Shown here: positions 49,172 through 57,899 of the stretch, piece after piece | How the letters are laid out: each line of letters opens with the position of its first letter | Numbering within the stretch: the stretch's first letter is position 1 | NCBI GenBank assembly: GCA_965261925.1 | Contig: OZ253486.1 | Coordinates: 4,030,001-4,094,000 of the forward strand | Source of the DNA: Bin87 sp965261925 | GTDB lineage: Bacteria; Chloroflexota; Dehalococcoidia; Lucifugimonadales; UBA3495 | Length of the DNA stretch: 64,000 bases | Direction of reading: 5' to 3' | Notes under the pieces: generated by a model | Database searches by the model: none | What the model saw: the letters and a program-made list of their open reading frames with translations, nothing else | What the model was told of the DNA's origin: nothing | Program-made: the position numbers and the translations under genes

Positions 49172-49532
49172 CGCAATGTACACCTGCTTGGGCCCTTGAA
49201 GAACGCGGCGCATTCATGCCACGACGCGGCGAGACCGTTCTATCCCGCCGGATCATGCTTTCGAACTCACCTCGGCATTATACCGGGGTTTCATTCAGGG
49301 TCATTCGATTTTCCCAAATGTCATTGCGAGCGCAGCGTGGCAATCTCGTCGCGACAGCACGGCGGCTCGCCGAAAGCGGTTGCATCGCTCGGCTGCTGCC
49401 GCGCCATTCCATTCCCGACGGCGACAATCGAATGACCCTGGGCGTTCCATTCCGCGACATTGCAGCCCGTCACATCACTACCCGTGGGGGTTTCGGGTTA
49501 TCATAAAGTGCAATGAGACAGGAGGAACAGAG
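49172..49532. repeat. Intergenic gap with second full copy of the dispersed repeat (49300-49440)
   Basis: The GTCATTGCGAGCGCAGCG start and CGACAATCGAATGACCCTG end match the copy at 46556 over their length, with variable middle. A preceding GGGTCATTCGATTTTCCC looks like an extra end fragment. The last 90 bases should hold the promoter of the next gene, not identifiable with confidence. Confidence 0.8.
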
Positions 49533-49967
49533 ATGCCCGAATATATTCCGTCAACTAGGGATTGGGTGCGTGAGCAGGTGGAGGCGTATGAAAGCAGCGG
49601 CGGCACCCAGGGGACCACGCTGCGTGATACCGGCCTCCCCGTAATTGTCGTTACCAACCGTGGCAACAAGACCGGGGCCATACGCAAGACCCCGCTCATG
49701 CGCGTCAAAGTCGGCGACGCCTACGTGCTGGTCGGCTCACAGGGTGGCGCCCCGCGCAATCCGGTCTGGGTGTATAACCTCCGTCGCGACGCCAACGTCG
49801 AAATCCGGGACGAGACCGACGTGTACACCATGCAGGTTCGCGAAGTTTCAGACCCGGACGAACGCGCCCGGCTTTGGGCCGCTTCCGTCGAGGCGTTTCC
49901 CCCTTACGAAGAATATCAGGGCCGTACCTCAAGAAAGATACCGGTTTTCGTCGCCGAAACCGCGTAA
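49533..49967 (+). CDS. F420-type nitroreductase-family oxidoreductase (DUF385/Ddn-like)
   Basis: The ATG follows CAGGAGG; 144 aa, the family length. A split beta-barrel pattern is seen: an N-terminal helix (RDWVREQVEAYESSGG), then LPVIVVTNRGNKTGAIRKTPLMRV, where TxGxxRxxPL contacts the deazaflavin, and YVLVGSQGGAPRNPVWVYNL. Members reduce nitro or enone compounds with F420H2. The presence of a second F420-type enzyme (62227) supports a host that makes F420. Confidence 0.85.
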   Translation: MPEYIPSTRDWVREQVEAYESSGGTQGTTLRDTGLPVIVVTNRGNKTGAIRKTPLMRVKVGDAYVLVGSQGGAPRNPVWVYNLRRDANVEIRDETDVYTMQVREVSDPDERARLWAASVEAFPPYEEYQGRTSRKIPVFVAETA

Positions 49968-50058
49968 TCGGATTTTTGGGTTTTCGGCTCGACAATCGCC
50001 TTCGGTGTCGCAGACGGCGCCGAAACCAGGCTTTTTTCGATTCAGGCGGCGAAAATCG

Positions 50059-50087
50059 TTGTTTGCTGCCGTTGATGCCAGTATAGT
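50059..50087 (+). promoter_or_regulatory. Candidate promoter of the zinc-ribbon gene
   Basis: TTGTTT, 17-base spacer, TATAGT; leaves a ~105-base leader before the GTG at 50199. Confidence 0.5.
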
Positions 50088-50198
50088 AGTGACAGCGAAG
50101 TTGCGCCGGTTCTCCTTCCTTGGGTATTGTAATCCTGTGCCCGACGAAACAGACCTAGCGTGTGCACCGTGATTACCAACCAGTCCGGAGGATGAACC

Positions 50199-50528
50199 GT
50201 GGCCCTTTCCGATATTACCCTTGAATGCAGCGACTGTGGAGCAGAATTTCTGTTCACCGTGGGCGAGCAGGAATTCTATGCCTCTCGAGGCTTCACCAAC
50301 TATCCGAAGCGGTGCGTTTCATGCCGTAACGCCCGGCGGGGCCAGCCTCGTGACAACTTCGGCGGTGGCGGCGGCGGCGGCGGCGGCGGCGGATACGGTG
50401 GGGGCCAGCGAGAGTCCTTTGCCATCGTCTGCAGCAACTGTGGCGCCGATGCAACCGTGCCTTTCCGCCCCCGCGGCGATCGGCCGGTTTATTGCAGCGA
50501 CTGCTTTAGCCAAATGCGAAACTCCTGA
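50199..50528 (+). CDS. Double zinc-ribbon protein with Gly-rich linker
   Basis: Starts at GTG behind CCGGAGGATG; 109 aa. The first knuckle pair is CSDCGAEF and CVSCRNARRG, with the FT.GEQEFYASRG pattern of small bacterial zinc-ribbon proteins. A poly-Gly linker (about 12 Gly) and the second ribbon CSNCGADATVPF/VYCSDCF follow. This two-ribbon layout is widespread in Chloroflexota and nearby phyla, with no known function; RNA or DNA binding is likely. Confidence 0.8.
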   Translation: MALSDITLECSDCGAEFLFTVGEQEFYASRGFTNYPKRCVSCRNARRGQPRDNFGGGGGGGGGGGYGGGQRESFAIVCSNCGADATVPFRPRGDRPVYCSDCFSQMRNS

Positions 50529-50581
50529 GGCCGGCGGCCTGGCCTCAGTCTTGTATCCAATCTGAGGCCAGCGCCAACGCC

Positions 50582-52060
50582 ATGCCCTTCAGGGACCTTC
50601 GCGAGTTCATCGCCTTTCTCGAAAACCAAGGCGACCTCAAGAGAATCTCCGCTCCCGTTAGCTCTGAGCTGGAGATCACCGAAATAGCCCATCGGCTCCT
50701 ACGAGCCGATGGGCCGGCTCTGTTGTTCGAAAACGTGGTTGGTCACAGCATGCCCGTGGCCATCAACCTGTTCTGCTCCGAGCGGCGCATGAACTGGGCC
50801 CTGGAGGTCCAGGACGCTGACACCCTGGCCGCCCGTCTCGAAGCAATGATCGACATGGTCCAGGGCGGACCCCCACAAGGGATGCTGAACAAGCTGCGTA
50901 CCCTTGGGCGTTTGGTCCACGTCGGCGCCTTCCAGCCCAAAACCGTCAGCGACCCCCCGTGTCAGCAGGTCGTCCTGACCGGAGAGGACGTCGACCTATA
51001 CACCCTGCCGATCATCAAATGCTGGCCGCAGGACGCGGGCCCGTACATAACCCTGCCTCTGGTCATCACCCGAGACCCTGACACCGGCACGCAGAACTAC
51101 GGCATCTATCGGATGCAGGTGTTTGACCGCAACACCACTGGGATGCACTGGCAGACCCATAAGGTGGGCGCGCGCCATTACCGGGCCAGCACCGAAAAGC
51201 TTGAGGTGGCTGTCGCCCTCGGCGGCGATCCGGCCTCGATATGGACCGGTTCGGCCCCCCTGCCGCCTGACATCGACGAGATGATTCTGGCGGGCTTCAT
51301 TCGCGATCAGGGTGTCGAGTTGGCCCAGGCCGTGTCGGTTGACCTCAAGGTGCCGGCCCATGCCGAAATCGTCCTGGAAGGGTACGTCATCCCCGGCGAA
51401 GAACGGATGGAAGGCCCTTTTGGAGATCACACCGGCTACTACTCCCTTGCCGAACCCTACCCGGTTTTCCACGTCACCACCATCACGCGCCGCCACAATC
51501 CGATTTATCCCACCACCTTTGTCGGGCGGCCGCCCACCGAAGACTACTGGATGGGGAAGGTCACCGAACGCGTCTTCATGCCGCTGATACGCCTCATCCT
51601 GCCGGAGGTCGTCGACATTAATATGCCGGCGGAAGGTATTTTTCATAACCTGATCCTAGTATCGATGAAAAAGGAGTACCCCGGACACGCCCGCAAGGTG
51701 ATGTACGGGCTCTGGGGCCTGGGCCTGCTCAGCTTGACCAAGGTCATCGTGGTCGTGGACGATTTCGTTGACGTCCAGAACCCATCCGAAGTGGCATGGC
51801 GCGTCGCCAACAACATCAACCCGGCCACCGATCTCGTCCTGGTTGATGGCCCCATCGACGACCTCGACGTGGCATCTCCTACCCCACGCTTTGGCAGCAA
51901 GGTCGGCATCGACGCCACCCGCAAGGGACCCGAGGAAGGCTATCATCGCCAGTGGCCGCCGGACATTGAAATGAGCCCGGATATCCGGGACCGGGTCACC
52001 GAGAGATGGGCCGAGTTGGGTCTGGGCGACATCATCCCTTCGGATCGGTCAGCCTCCTGA
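50582..52060 (+). CDS. ubiD: UbiD-family (de)carboxylase
   Basis: A 492-aa product. UbiD signature positions include NYGIYRMQ (Arg and metal/prFMN contact), TGKMHWQ equivalent (TGMHWQTHKVGARHY), and the catalytic E-R-E type segment around EGPFGDHTGYYS. It needs the prenylated FMN cofactor made by UbiX, encoded at 53374. With the UbiA-type prenyltransferase and UbiE nearby it probably decarboxylates a polyprenyl aromatic acid during menaquinone synthesis. In the futalosine route the equivalent enzyme is MqnL. Confidence 0.92.
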   Translation: MPFRDLREFIAFLENQGDLKRISAPVSSELEITEIAHRLLRADGPALLFENVVGHSMPVAINLFCSERRMNWALEVQDADTLAARLEAMIDMVQGGPPQGMLNKLRTLGRLVHVGAFQPKTVSDPPCQQVVLTGEDVDLYTLPIIKCWPQDAGPYITLPLVITRDPDTGTQNYGIYRMQVFDRNTTGMHWQTHKVGARHYRASTEKLEVAVALGGDPASIWTGSAPLPPDIDEMILAGFIRDQGVELAQAVSVDLKVPAHAEIVLEGYVIPGEERMEGPFGDHTGYYSLAEPYPVFHVTTITRRHNPIYPTTFVGRPPTEDYWMGKVTERVFMPLIRLILPEVVDINMPAEGIFHNLILVSMKKEYPGHARKVMYGLWGLGLLSLTKVIVVVDDFVDVQNPSEVAWRVANNINPATDLVLVDGPIDDLDVASPTPRFGSKVGIDATRKGPEEGYHRQWPPDIEMSPDIRDRVTERWAELGLGDIIPSDRSAS

Positions 52061-52367
52061 CTTTCGCCATTGGCGGTTGAGACCAGCAGCCGTACCTCCG
52101 CGCAGGCTCATTCGATTTACCCAAATGTCATTGCGAGTTCTCAGGGTCATTCGATTTTGCTAAAAGTCATTGCGTTCGATTTACCCAAATGTCATTGCGA
52201 GCGAAGCGTGGCAATCCCGTCCCCGTAGCAATCGCTCTGCCCAAAAACCAATGCGTTGCCCCGCGGCCGCCGCCTGGCGACATTCCCCACGACGATAATC
52301 GAACGGCCCTGACCCTCCTCTTCGCGCGGCATCTGCTCCGAATCGCCGTGTGCTAACATGATCGCGT
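52061..52367. repeat. Intergenic gap with third full and several partial copies of the dispersed repeat (52105-52313)
   Basis: Repeated starts CATTCGATTTACCCAAATG occur at ~52108 and ~52167, with truncated GTCATTGCGAG fragments between, then a longer diverged copy from 52190 to 52313 (ending ATAATCGAACGGCCCTG). A TGCTAACAT extended -10-like box at 52351 may drive the prenyltransferase gene. Nested partial copies suggest repeated insertion at the same spot. Confidence 0.75.
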
Positions 52368-53294
52368 ATGCGTGATTCCCCCGCACATTCCGGCCCTCTA
52401 CGTGTCGTGGCGGTCAAGGTTCCCCACTACCTGAACGCCATCAACATTTCGGAATCGCTGTTCGCCATGCCCTTTGGTTACATCGGCATGGTGTTGGCGT
52501 CTCATTTCTCGGGCGGTAGCGGATGGCCTGGTTGGCACGTCTTCATCTGGATTACCGTGGCGTTCCTGGGCGTGCGCACCCTGGGAATGTCGGCCAACCG
52601 CATCATCAACGCCCGGGAAGATGCTCGCAATCCCCGCACCTCGGGCCGGCACCTGCCCGCCGGCATCCTGAAGCCGCTGGAGGTTGGCGGCATGGCCGCC
52701 GCCGGGGCGGCGGTCTTTTTCGTCGCCGCCTGGCAGTTGAACCCTCTGGCCCTGTTGCTGTCGCCGGTGGCCGCGATCTACGTGGTCCTATATTCCTTCT
52801 CCAAGTATTTCACCTGGCTGTGCAGCCTGATGTTGGGCCTCGCGCTTTCCATCGCCCCGTCGGGAGCCTGGATCGCCGTAACCGGTCAACTCGCCTGGCA
52901 GCCCGTTCTGCTCACCTTCGCGGTGATGATGTGGGCCGGAGGATTCGAAACAATCTACGGCAGCATGGACTTCGATTTTGACCGGGCCAACCGCATCAAT
53001 TCCATCGCGTCTCGCTTCGGGGTTCGTAACGCCATCCGCACCACGCGGGTTTTGCACAGCCTGGCCGCGGCTGCCCTGCTGGGCTTGGGCATCTGGATGG
53101 AGTTGAACGTCTTCTATTTCGTTGGCTGGGCGGTCGCCGTGATGTTGCTGGTATACGAAAACAACCTGGTCAAGACCGGCCAGCCGGCCATGGTCGGCAA
53201 GGCGTTCGCGTTCAACAAGTACATCTCAACTCAACTGTTGGCCTTCACGATCCTCGCGGTGGCCTTGCCGTTCGACGGCTTTTTCCCGTGGTAG
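52368..53294 (+). CDS. ubiA: UbiA-family polyprenyltransferase
   Basis: A 308-aa integral membrane protein with ~8 helices. Two aspartate-rich loops hold the prenyl diphosphate: NRIINAREDARNPRTSGR (first) and YGSMDFDFDRANR (second). It attaches an isoprenoid tail to an aromatic acid. Next to UbiD, UbiX and UbiE genes it is the likely quinone prenyltransferase, equivalent to MqnP if the futalosine route is used. Confidence 0.92.
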   Translation: MRDSPAHSGPLRVVAVKVPHYLNAINISESLFAMPFGYIGMVLASHFSGGSGWPGWHVFIWITVAFLGVRTLGMSANRIINAREDARNPRTSGRHLPAGILKPLEVGGMAAAGAAVFFVAAWQLNPLALLLSPVAAIYVVLYSFSKYFTWLCSLMLGLALSIAPSGAWIAVTGQLAWQPVLLTFAVMMWAGGFETIYGSMDFDFDRANRINSIASRFGVRNAIRTTRVLHSLAAAALLGLGIWMELNVFYFVGWAVAVMLLVYENNLVKTGQPAMVGKAFAFNKYISTQLLAFTILAVALPFDGFFPW

Positions 53295-53373
53295 CCAACT
53301 TCGACGCCACGACGGCCCATTCGCCCGCCGGCACGCGGGCTCCCATTCCAACCTGCGGCGCACGGATGCCGGC

Positions 53374-53976
53374 ATGACGACACACTCGTCACCACCACTG
53401 GTCGTGGGGGTTACCGGAGCCAGCGGGTCGATCATTGCCCGCGAGCTCGTCGACGCCCTGCTGGAGCAGGAAACGCCGGTGGTGGTCGTCGCCTCCAACG
53501 CCGCGCGCATGGTGTGGCAGGAAGAGCTTGACGAATCCTACAACGCGGCAATCGCGCGCTGGACCGAGTATCCGCACTTCAGCGCTTACGGCATCACCGA
53601 CCTGTTCGCTCCCATCGCCAGCGGCACCTTCCCCACAGCCGGCATGATCGTCGCTCCCGCCAGCATGAACTCCATTGCATCCCTGGCCCACGGTTTGACG
53701 CCGAATCTCCTGCTCCGAGCCGCCGACGTCACCATCAAGGAGAACCGTCGCCTTACCTTGATACCCCGGGAGACTCCCTTGCATTCCATCCATTTGGAAA
53801 ACTTGCTGACCCTGTCGCGGCTGGGAGCCACTATCTTGCCGCCGGAACCCCCCTTCTATCTGAAACCGCTGGACATCGCTGGCGTGGTGCGTTTCGTCGT
53901 CCAGCGCGCGATGGTCGCCGCCGGTGTCACTGATCGCCTCCCGGACGACATGCAGTACCGGGACCACGAGCGATAA
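53374..53976 (+). CDS. ubiX: UbiX-family flavin prenyltransferase
   Basis: A 200-aa product. VVGVTGASGSIIAREL is the FMN-binding N-terminus. APASMNSIASLAHG and the RRLTLIPRETPLH stretch with IHLENLLTLSRLGATILPP are the family signatures. It makes prenylated FMN for UbiD. The UbiD partner is encoded at 50582, two genes upstream. Confidence 0.95.
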   Translation: MTTHSSPPLVVGVTGASGSIIARELVDALLEQETPVVVVASNAARMVWQEELDESYNAAIARWTEYPHFSAYGITDLFAPIASGTFPTAGMIVAPASMNSIASLAHGLTPNLLLRAADVTIKENRRLTLIPRETPLHSIHLENLLTLSRLGATILPPEPPFYLKPLDIAGVVRFVVQRAMVAAGVTDRLPDDMQYRDHER

Positions 53977-53991
53977 CCGGGTTCCGGGGTC

Positions 53992-54519
53992 ATGGTCAGG
54001 ATCACATATTATGTGGCCGCCAGTCTTGACGGCTTTATCGCAGACGCCGCCCGCGGCGTCGATTGGTTGCCCCAGGGTAATTCGGACGACTACGGCTACG
54101 CCGGATTTTATGCCGGCGTCGAAACCCTGGTCATGGGCCGCCGCACTTATGACCAGGCGTTGACCTTCGGAGACTGGCCTTACCCCGGGAAAACGGCCTA
54201 CGTGTTCACCCGTACTCCGCCCTCGGATGGCCCGCCGGAGGTGCGGTTCGTACAGGCCAATCCCCCAGACTTCGTCCGCGATATTGAGGAGCGCCACTCC
54301 GGCGCCGTGTGGCTGGTGGGCGGCGCCGACCTGGCCGACCAGTTTCGGCAGGCCGGGCTGATTGACGAATATCGGGTCTTCGTGGTTCCGGTTATCTTGG
54401 GACAGGGTGTTCCTTTGTTCGGTGGCCCGGGCGCACCCACCGTCCTCCAATTGGAATCGGCGGACACCCACGTTGATGGTCTGGTGGAACTTCGCTATCG
54501 CGCTTCCGAAACGGTTTAG
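53992..54519 (+). CDS. RibD C-terminal / dihydrofolate-reductase-like protein
   Basis: A 175-aa product, 15 bases after ubiX. Opens ITYYVAASLDGFIADA, the family N-terminus, with a NADPH-type motif (ETLVMGRRTYDQ) and a late IEERHSGAVWLVGGADLADQF. It belongs to the RibD-C fold reductases found as stand-alone proteins. The substrate is not known. It sits inside the quinone cluster by position only. Confidence 0.85.
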   Translation: MVRITYYVAASLDGFIADAARGVDWLPQGNSDDYGYAGFYAGVETLVMGRRTYDQALTFGDWPYPGKTAYVFTRTPPSDGPPEVRFVQANPPDFVRDIEERHSGAVWLVGGADLADQFRQAGLIDEYRVFVVPVILGQGVPLFGGPGAPTVLQLESADTHVDGLVELRYRASETV

Positions 54520-54523
54520 TCCT

Positions 54524-55246
54524 ATGGCCCACCTGAACGGCGACGACAAGCGGCGCTACGTGGCGGAGATGTTCGCGCGGATCTCGCCTCGTTATGACCT
54601 CATGAACTCCCTTATGACCGGCGGTCTGCACCACCGCTGGAAACGCGCCACTGCCAATCTGACCGTGCGGAACGCCGTCGGACCGGCGTTGGATGTCGCC
54701 ACCGGGACCGGTGACCTGGCCTTCGCCCTCGCCGACTGCCCCAACGCGACGAAAGTCGTCGGCATGGATTTGTTGCCGGAAATGTTGTCCATAGCGAACC
54801 GGCGACGAGCCGCCAGACACGACCAAGGTAAACCCGTACAATTCGTCCAGGGTGACGCTCTGCGATTGCCTTTTCCGGACGGCTCCTTCGTCGGTGCCAC
54901 CGCCGGCTTCAGCCTCCGCAACATGCCCGACGTGCCATCCGCAATCCGGGAGATGGCTCGGGTGGTTGCGCCCGGCGGCCGGGTTACCACGCTGGAGTTG
55001 ACACCCATGCCCCCGGGAATTGCGTCCACCGTGGGCAGTTTCTATTTCCACCGCCTGGTCCCGCTGATGGGGCAAATCGTCGCCGGTGATCGGACCGCCT
55101 ACACCTACCTGCCCAACAGCGTCGATTACTTCCTAACCGCCGACGGTTTGGCCGATGTATTCCGCCAGGCCGGACTGGTCGACGTCGGTTACCGTCGCCT
55201 GGGCCTTGGAGGCGTGGCTTTGCATTTCGGCGACCGGCCGGGGTGA
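54524..55246 (+). CDS. ubiE: UbiE/MenG-type quinone C-methyltransferase
   Basis: The ATG lies four bases after the previous stop; 240 aa, the family length. Motifs: FARISPRYDLMNSLMTGGLH (N-terminal signature), LDVATGTGDLAFAL (SAM motif I), VVGMDLLPEML and SLRNMPDVPSAIREMARVV. It methylates the demethylmenaquinone or demethoxyubiquinol ring. Last gene of the quinone cluster. Confidence 0.95.
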   Translation: MAHLNGDDKRRYVAEMFARISPRYDLMNSLMTGGLHHRWKRATANLTVRNAVGPALDVATGTGDLAFALADCPNATKVVGMDLLPEMLSIANRRRAARHDQGKPVQFVQGDALRLPFPDGSFVGATAGFSLRNMPDVPSAIREMARVVAPGGRVTTLELTPMPPGIASTVGSFYFHRLVPLMGQIVAGDRTAYTYLPNSVDYFLTADGLADVFRQAGLVDVGYRRLGLGGVALHFGDRPG

Positions 55247-55291
55247 GGCCCGGGCTCTCACCAAACTGCCGTATCCCGTTCTGTTGGTTCA

Positions 55292-55320
55292 TTGAAAAGC
55301 CGCCTCTGTTACAGCATACT
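55292..55320 (+). promoter_or_regulatory. Promoter of the DUF502 gene
   Basis: TTGAAA, 17-base spacer, CATACT, ending 60 bases before the ATG at 55380. Confidence 0.5.
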
Positions 55321-55379
55321 TCTCTGGCACACGCCGGGCTGCGCCATGAATCGGCGCGCCGGAGCTACAGGAGGCGGCC

Positions 55380-56099
55380 ATGGGCCCCGATGAGCAGCAG
55401 CCTCTCGGTCGGGCAGAGCGAGAAGAACCGACCTTAGGACAGCGGATTGAAGGACATTTCCAGGGGAAGGTTCTTGCCGGCTTGATGCAACTGGTCCCCA
55501 TCTTGGTGACTGTTTTTGTCCTCGCATTCATTATTGGCCATACCGACGGCTTTATCAGGCCTCTGCCTTTTGTCAAAGACAGGCCTTGGGACCTACCTGG
55601 TGTTGGTTTGATCGGCATTATTGTCGTTTTTTACCTGATAGGACTGTTCGTTTCTGTTGCGGTAGGTCGCCGTACCATGGGAGTGATGAGCTTTGTGCTC
55701 ACCAAAATTCCGGTGGTCAAAACCATTTTCGGCGTTACTGAACAGGCGACTACAATCCTCGCATCGGACTACAATTTCAGCCGGGTGGTGTTCCTTGAGT
55801 GGCCCCGCGAGGGTATGGTCGCCATTGGCTTCGTGACTGGTCGGGCTTTCTCACAGACCGGAGGTCATTCGCTCGCGATCATTTACATACCCACGGTACC
55901 CAATCCGACGTCGGGCAACATGGCCTTTGTCAATGAAGACGATCTCTTCGAAACTGACCTCAGCGTGGAAGACGCTATCAAGTTGATCTTCTCTGGCGGT
56001 ATAGTGTTGCCGGAGCGGTTGGCCATGGCGCGGCTCCCCCGGGACGTCGAGAAAAAGGAGCGCGAGTTCATCGGCCGGTTCGAAACCCGCCCCGAATAG
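55380..56099 (+). CDS. DUF502 membrane protein
   Basis: The ATG follows AGGAGGCGGCC; 239 aa. Two transmembrane helices (~residues 36-56 and ~76-96) flank an outside loop ending LPGVG. The soluble C-terminal part has the family hallmark sequence IPTVPNPTSGNMAFV. The function of this widely conserved family is unknown. Confidence 0.9.
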   Translation: MGPDEQQPLGRAEREEPTLGQRIEGHFQGKVLAGLMQLVPILVTVFVLAFIIGHTDGFIRPLPFVKDRPWDLPGVGLIGIIVVFYLIGLFVSVAVGRRTMGVMSFVLTKIPVVKTIFGVTEQATTILASDYNFSRVVFLEWPREGMVAIGFVTGRAFSQTGGHSLAIIYIPTVPNPTSGNMAFVNEDDLFETDLSVEDAIKLIFSGGIVLPERLAMARLPRDVEKKEREFIGRFETRPE

Positions 56100-56156
56100 A
56101 CGCGAACCTTCGACCCAACGACGCATACCGGCCAAACCCGCGGAGAGCAGACAACA

Positions 56157-57638
56157 GTGGAATACGAAACCGTCATCGGCCTTGAGGTACACGTTCAGCT
56201 GGACACTAGAAGCAAAATGTTTTGCGCGTGTCCCGCCGATTACCAGGCCGCCGAACCCAATACCCGCACCTGCCCGGTCTGTCTCGGCCTGCCGGGTGCT
56301 TTGCCCGTCATCAATCGCCGCGCCGTGGAGTACACCGTGATGACCGGGTTGGCTCTCCACTGTCGTATCCCAGGGTTCACCAAGTTCGACCGGAAGAACT
56401 ACCCCTATCCCGACCTGGTGAAGGGATACCAGATCTCCCAGTACGACCTGCCGCTCGCGGTGAACGGCTATCTGGAAATCGACGGCGACCCGGATTTGGA
56501 ACATGGTCGCAGACCCATTGGTGTCGAGCGCGTGCACCTCGAGGAGGATGTCTCCAAGATGCAGCACTTCCCCGACGATGCCGAGGGCTATTCGCTGATC
56601 GACGTCAACCGTTCCGGCGTGCCGCTCATGGAAGTCGTCAGCAAGCCCGACCTGCGTTCCCCGGAAGAAGCGCAGCAGTATTTGACCTCCCTGCATTCCA
56701 TGGTTAAGTACCTCGGCGTTTCCACCGCGAACATGCAGGACGGCAACTTCCGCTGCGACGCCAACGTCAGCATCCGCCCCGCCGGCAGTGACACCTTGGG
56801 CACCCGCACCGAAGTCAAGAACATGAACAGCTTCCGTGCCGTCTACCTCGCCCTGGAATACGAGGTCGAGCGCCAACGGCGCGTGATCGAGGACGGTGGC
56901 GCCGTAGTGCAGGAAACCCGCGGCTGGGTGGAGGAACGGAGCGCAACCGTGTCCCAGCGCAGCAAGGAATACGCCCACGACTATCGTTACTTCCCGGAAC
57001 CCGACCTACCCCCCCTCAATATCGGCTCCGAATGGGTGGACCGGTTGCAGTCGGCGCTCCCCGAATTCGCCCCCCGGCGCAAGGCCCGCTTCCAGGAGGA
57101 CTACGATCTTTCTGAATACGATGCCGACCAGCTCACCGCTTCCCGGGCCCTGGCCGACTACTTCGAGGAGACGCTGGCGCTGCGCGCCGCGCCTGAAAGC
57201 CGTCCCGCCGCCGCCAAGGAAATCGCCAACTGGATGCTGGGCGACCTCTCGTATCTGCTCAATCAGGACCACCGTGATGTCGCTGACTCCCCCGTGACTC
57301 CTGGCGGATTGTCCGAGCTGTTGGGCCTCATCGCCGACGGTACCCTGTCCACCTCTCTGGCCAAAACCGTGTTGGAGCAGATGTACTCCACCGGCTCGGC
57401 CGCGGTCGACATCGTGCGGGACCAGGGCATGGCCCAGATCAGCGACACCGGCGCCATCGAGGCCGCCGTTGCTGAGGCGATTGCCGCCAACCCCAAGGCG
57501 GTCGCCGATTACCTCAGCGGCAAGGAAACTGCCGCGCGCTTCCTCATGGGCCAGGTCATGCGTCTCACCAAGGGCCAGGCGCAGCCCGAACTCGCCCTGC
57601 AACTCGTCCAGGCCGGGCTCGAGGCTCAAAAGCCCTAG
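56157..57638 (+). CDS. gatB: Asp-tRNA(Asn)/Glu-tRNA(Gln) amidotransferase subunit B
   Basis: Starts at GTG; 493 aa. N-terminal ETVIGLEVHVQLDTRSKMFC and the CPVCLGLPGALPVINRRAV stretch, VHLEEDVSKM, and DVNRSGVPLMEV are highly conserved GatB signatures. The C-terminal YqeY-type domain runs from ~residue 340. It delivers amide nitrogen to misacylated tRNA together with GatA and GatC, which lie elsewhere. Confidence 0.97.
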   Translation: MEYETVIGLEVHVQLDTRSKMFCACPADYQAAEPNTRTCPVCLGLPGALPVINRRAVEYTVMTGLALHCRIPGFTKFDRKNYPYPDLVKGYQISQYDLPLAVNGYLEIDGDPDLEHGRRPIGVERVHLEEDVSKMQHFPDDAEGYSLIDVNRSGVPLMEVVSKPDLRSPEEAQQYLTSLHSMVKYLGVSTANMQDGNFRCDANVSIRPAGSDTLGTRTEVKNMNSFRAVYLALEYEVERQRRVIEDGGAVVQETRGWVEERSATVSQRSKEYAHDYRYFPEPDLPPLNIGSEWVDRLQSALPEFAPRRKARFQEDYDLSEYDADQLTASRALADYFEETLALRAAPESRPAAAKEIANWMLGDLSYLLNQDHRDVADSPVTPGGLSELLGLIADGTLSTSLAKTVLEQMYSTGSAAVDIVRDQGMAQISDTGAIEAAVAEAIAANPKAVADYLSGKETAARFLMGQVMRLTKGQAQPELALQLVQAGLEAQKP

Positions 57639-57640
57639 CG

Positions 57641-57649
57641 TGGTACAAT
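57641..57649 (+). promoter_or_regulatory. Candidate extended -10 promoter of secG
   Basis: TGGTACAAT (TGnTAnnAT form) right after the gatB stop, with no clear -35. The same form recurs at 52351, 58872 and 62172. Confidence 0.35.
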
Positions 57650-57667
57650 CATCGCCGGAGAATCCAC

Positions 57668-57886
57668 ATGAGCCTGCTCAACATCGCCCAGATTGTTACC
57701 TCGATCGTGCTGGTCCTGATCATCCTGTCCCAGGTGCGGGAAGCCGGCTCCGGCATGTTCGGCAGCGCTCAGAACACCGTTCGGACGCGACGAGGACTGG
57801 AACGCACCATGTTCCAGTTGACCATCGCATTGATAGTGGTATTTCTGCTGGTATCGGTTCTCAGCGCGCGCTTCACCGGTTCCTGA
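57668..57886 (+). CDS. secG: Preprotein translocase subunit SecG
   Basis: The ATG follows GGAGAATCCAC; 72 aa. Two transmembrane helices (IAQIVTSIVLVLIILSQV and FQLTIALIVVFLLVSVLS) flank the conserved GSGMFG and R.GLER loop. Third component of the SecYEG channel. Confidence 0.92.
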   Translation: MSLLNIAQIVTSIVLVLIILSQVREAGSGMFGSAQNTVRTRRGLERTMFQLTIALIVVFLLVSVLSARFTGS

Positions 57887-57899
57887 CGCCGCCGCGACA

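Noticed and set aside
50199..50528. Cold-shock or ribosomal protein reading of the zinc-ribbon gene
   Set aside because: It has two CxxC ribbons and a poly-Gly linker, with no RNP motifs.
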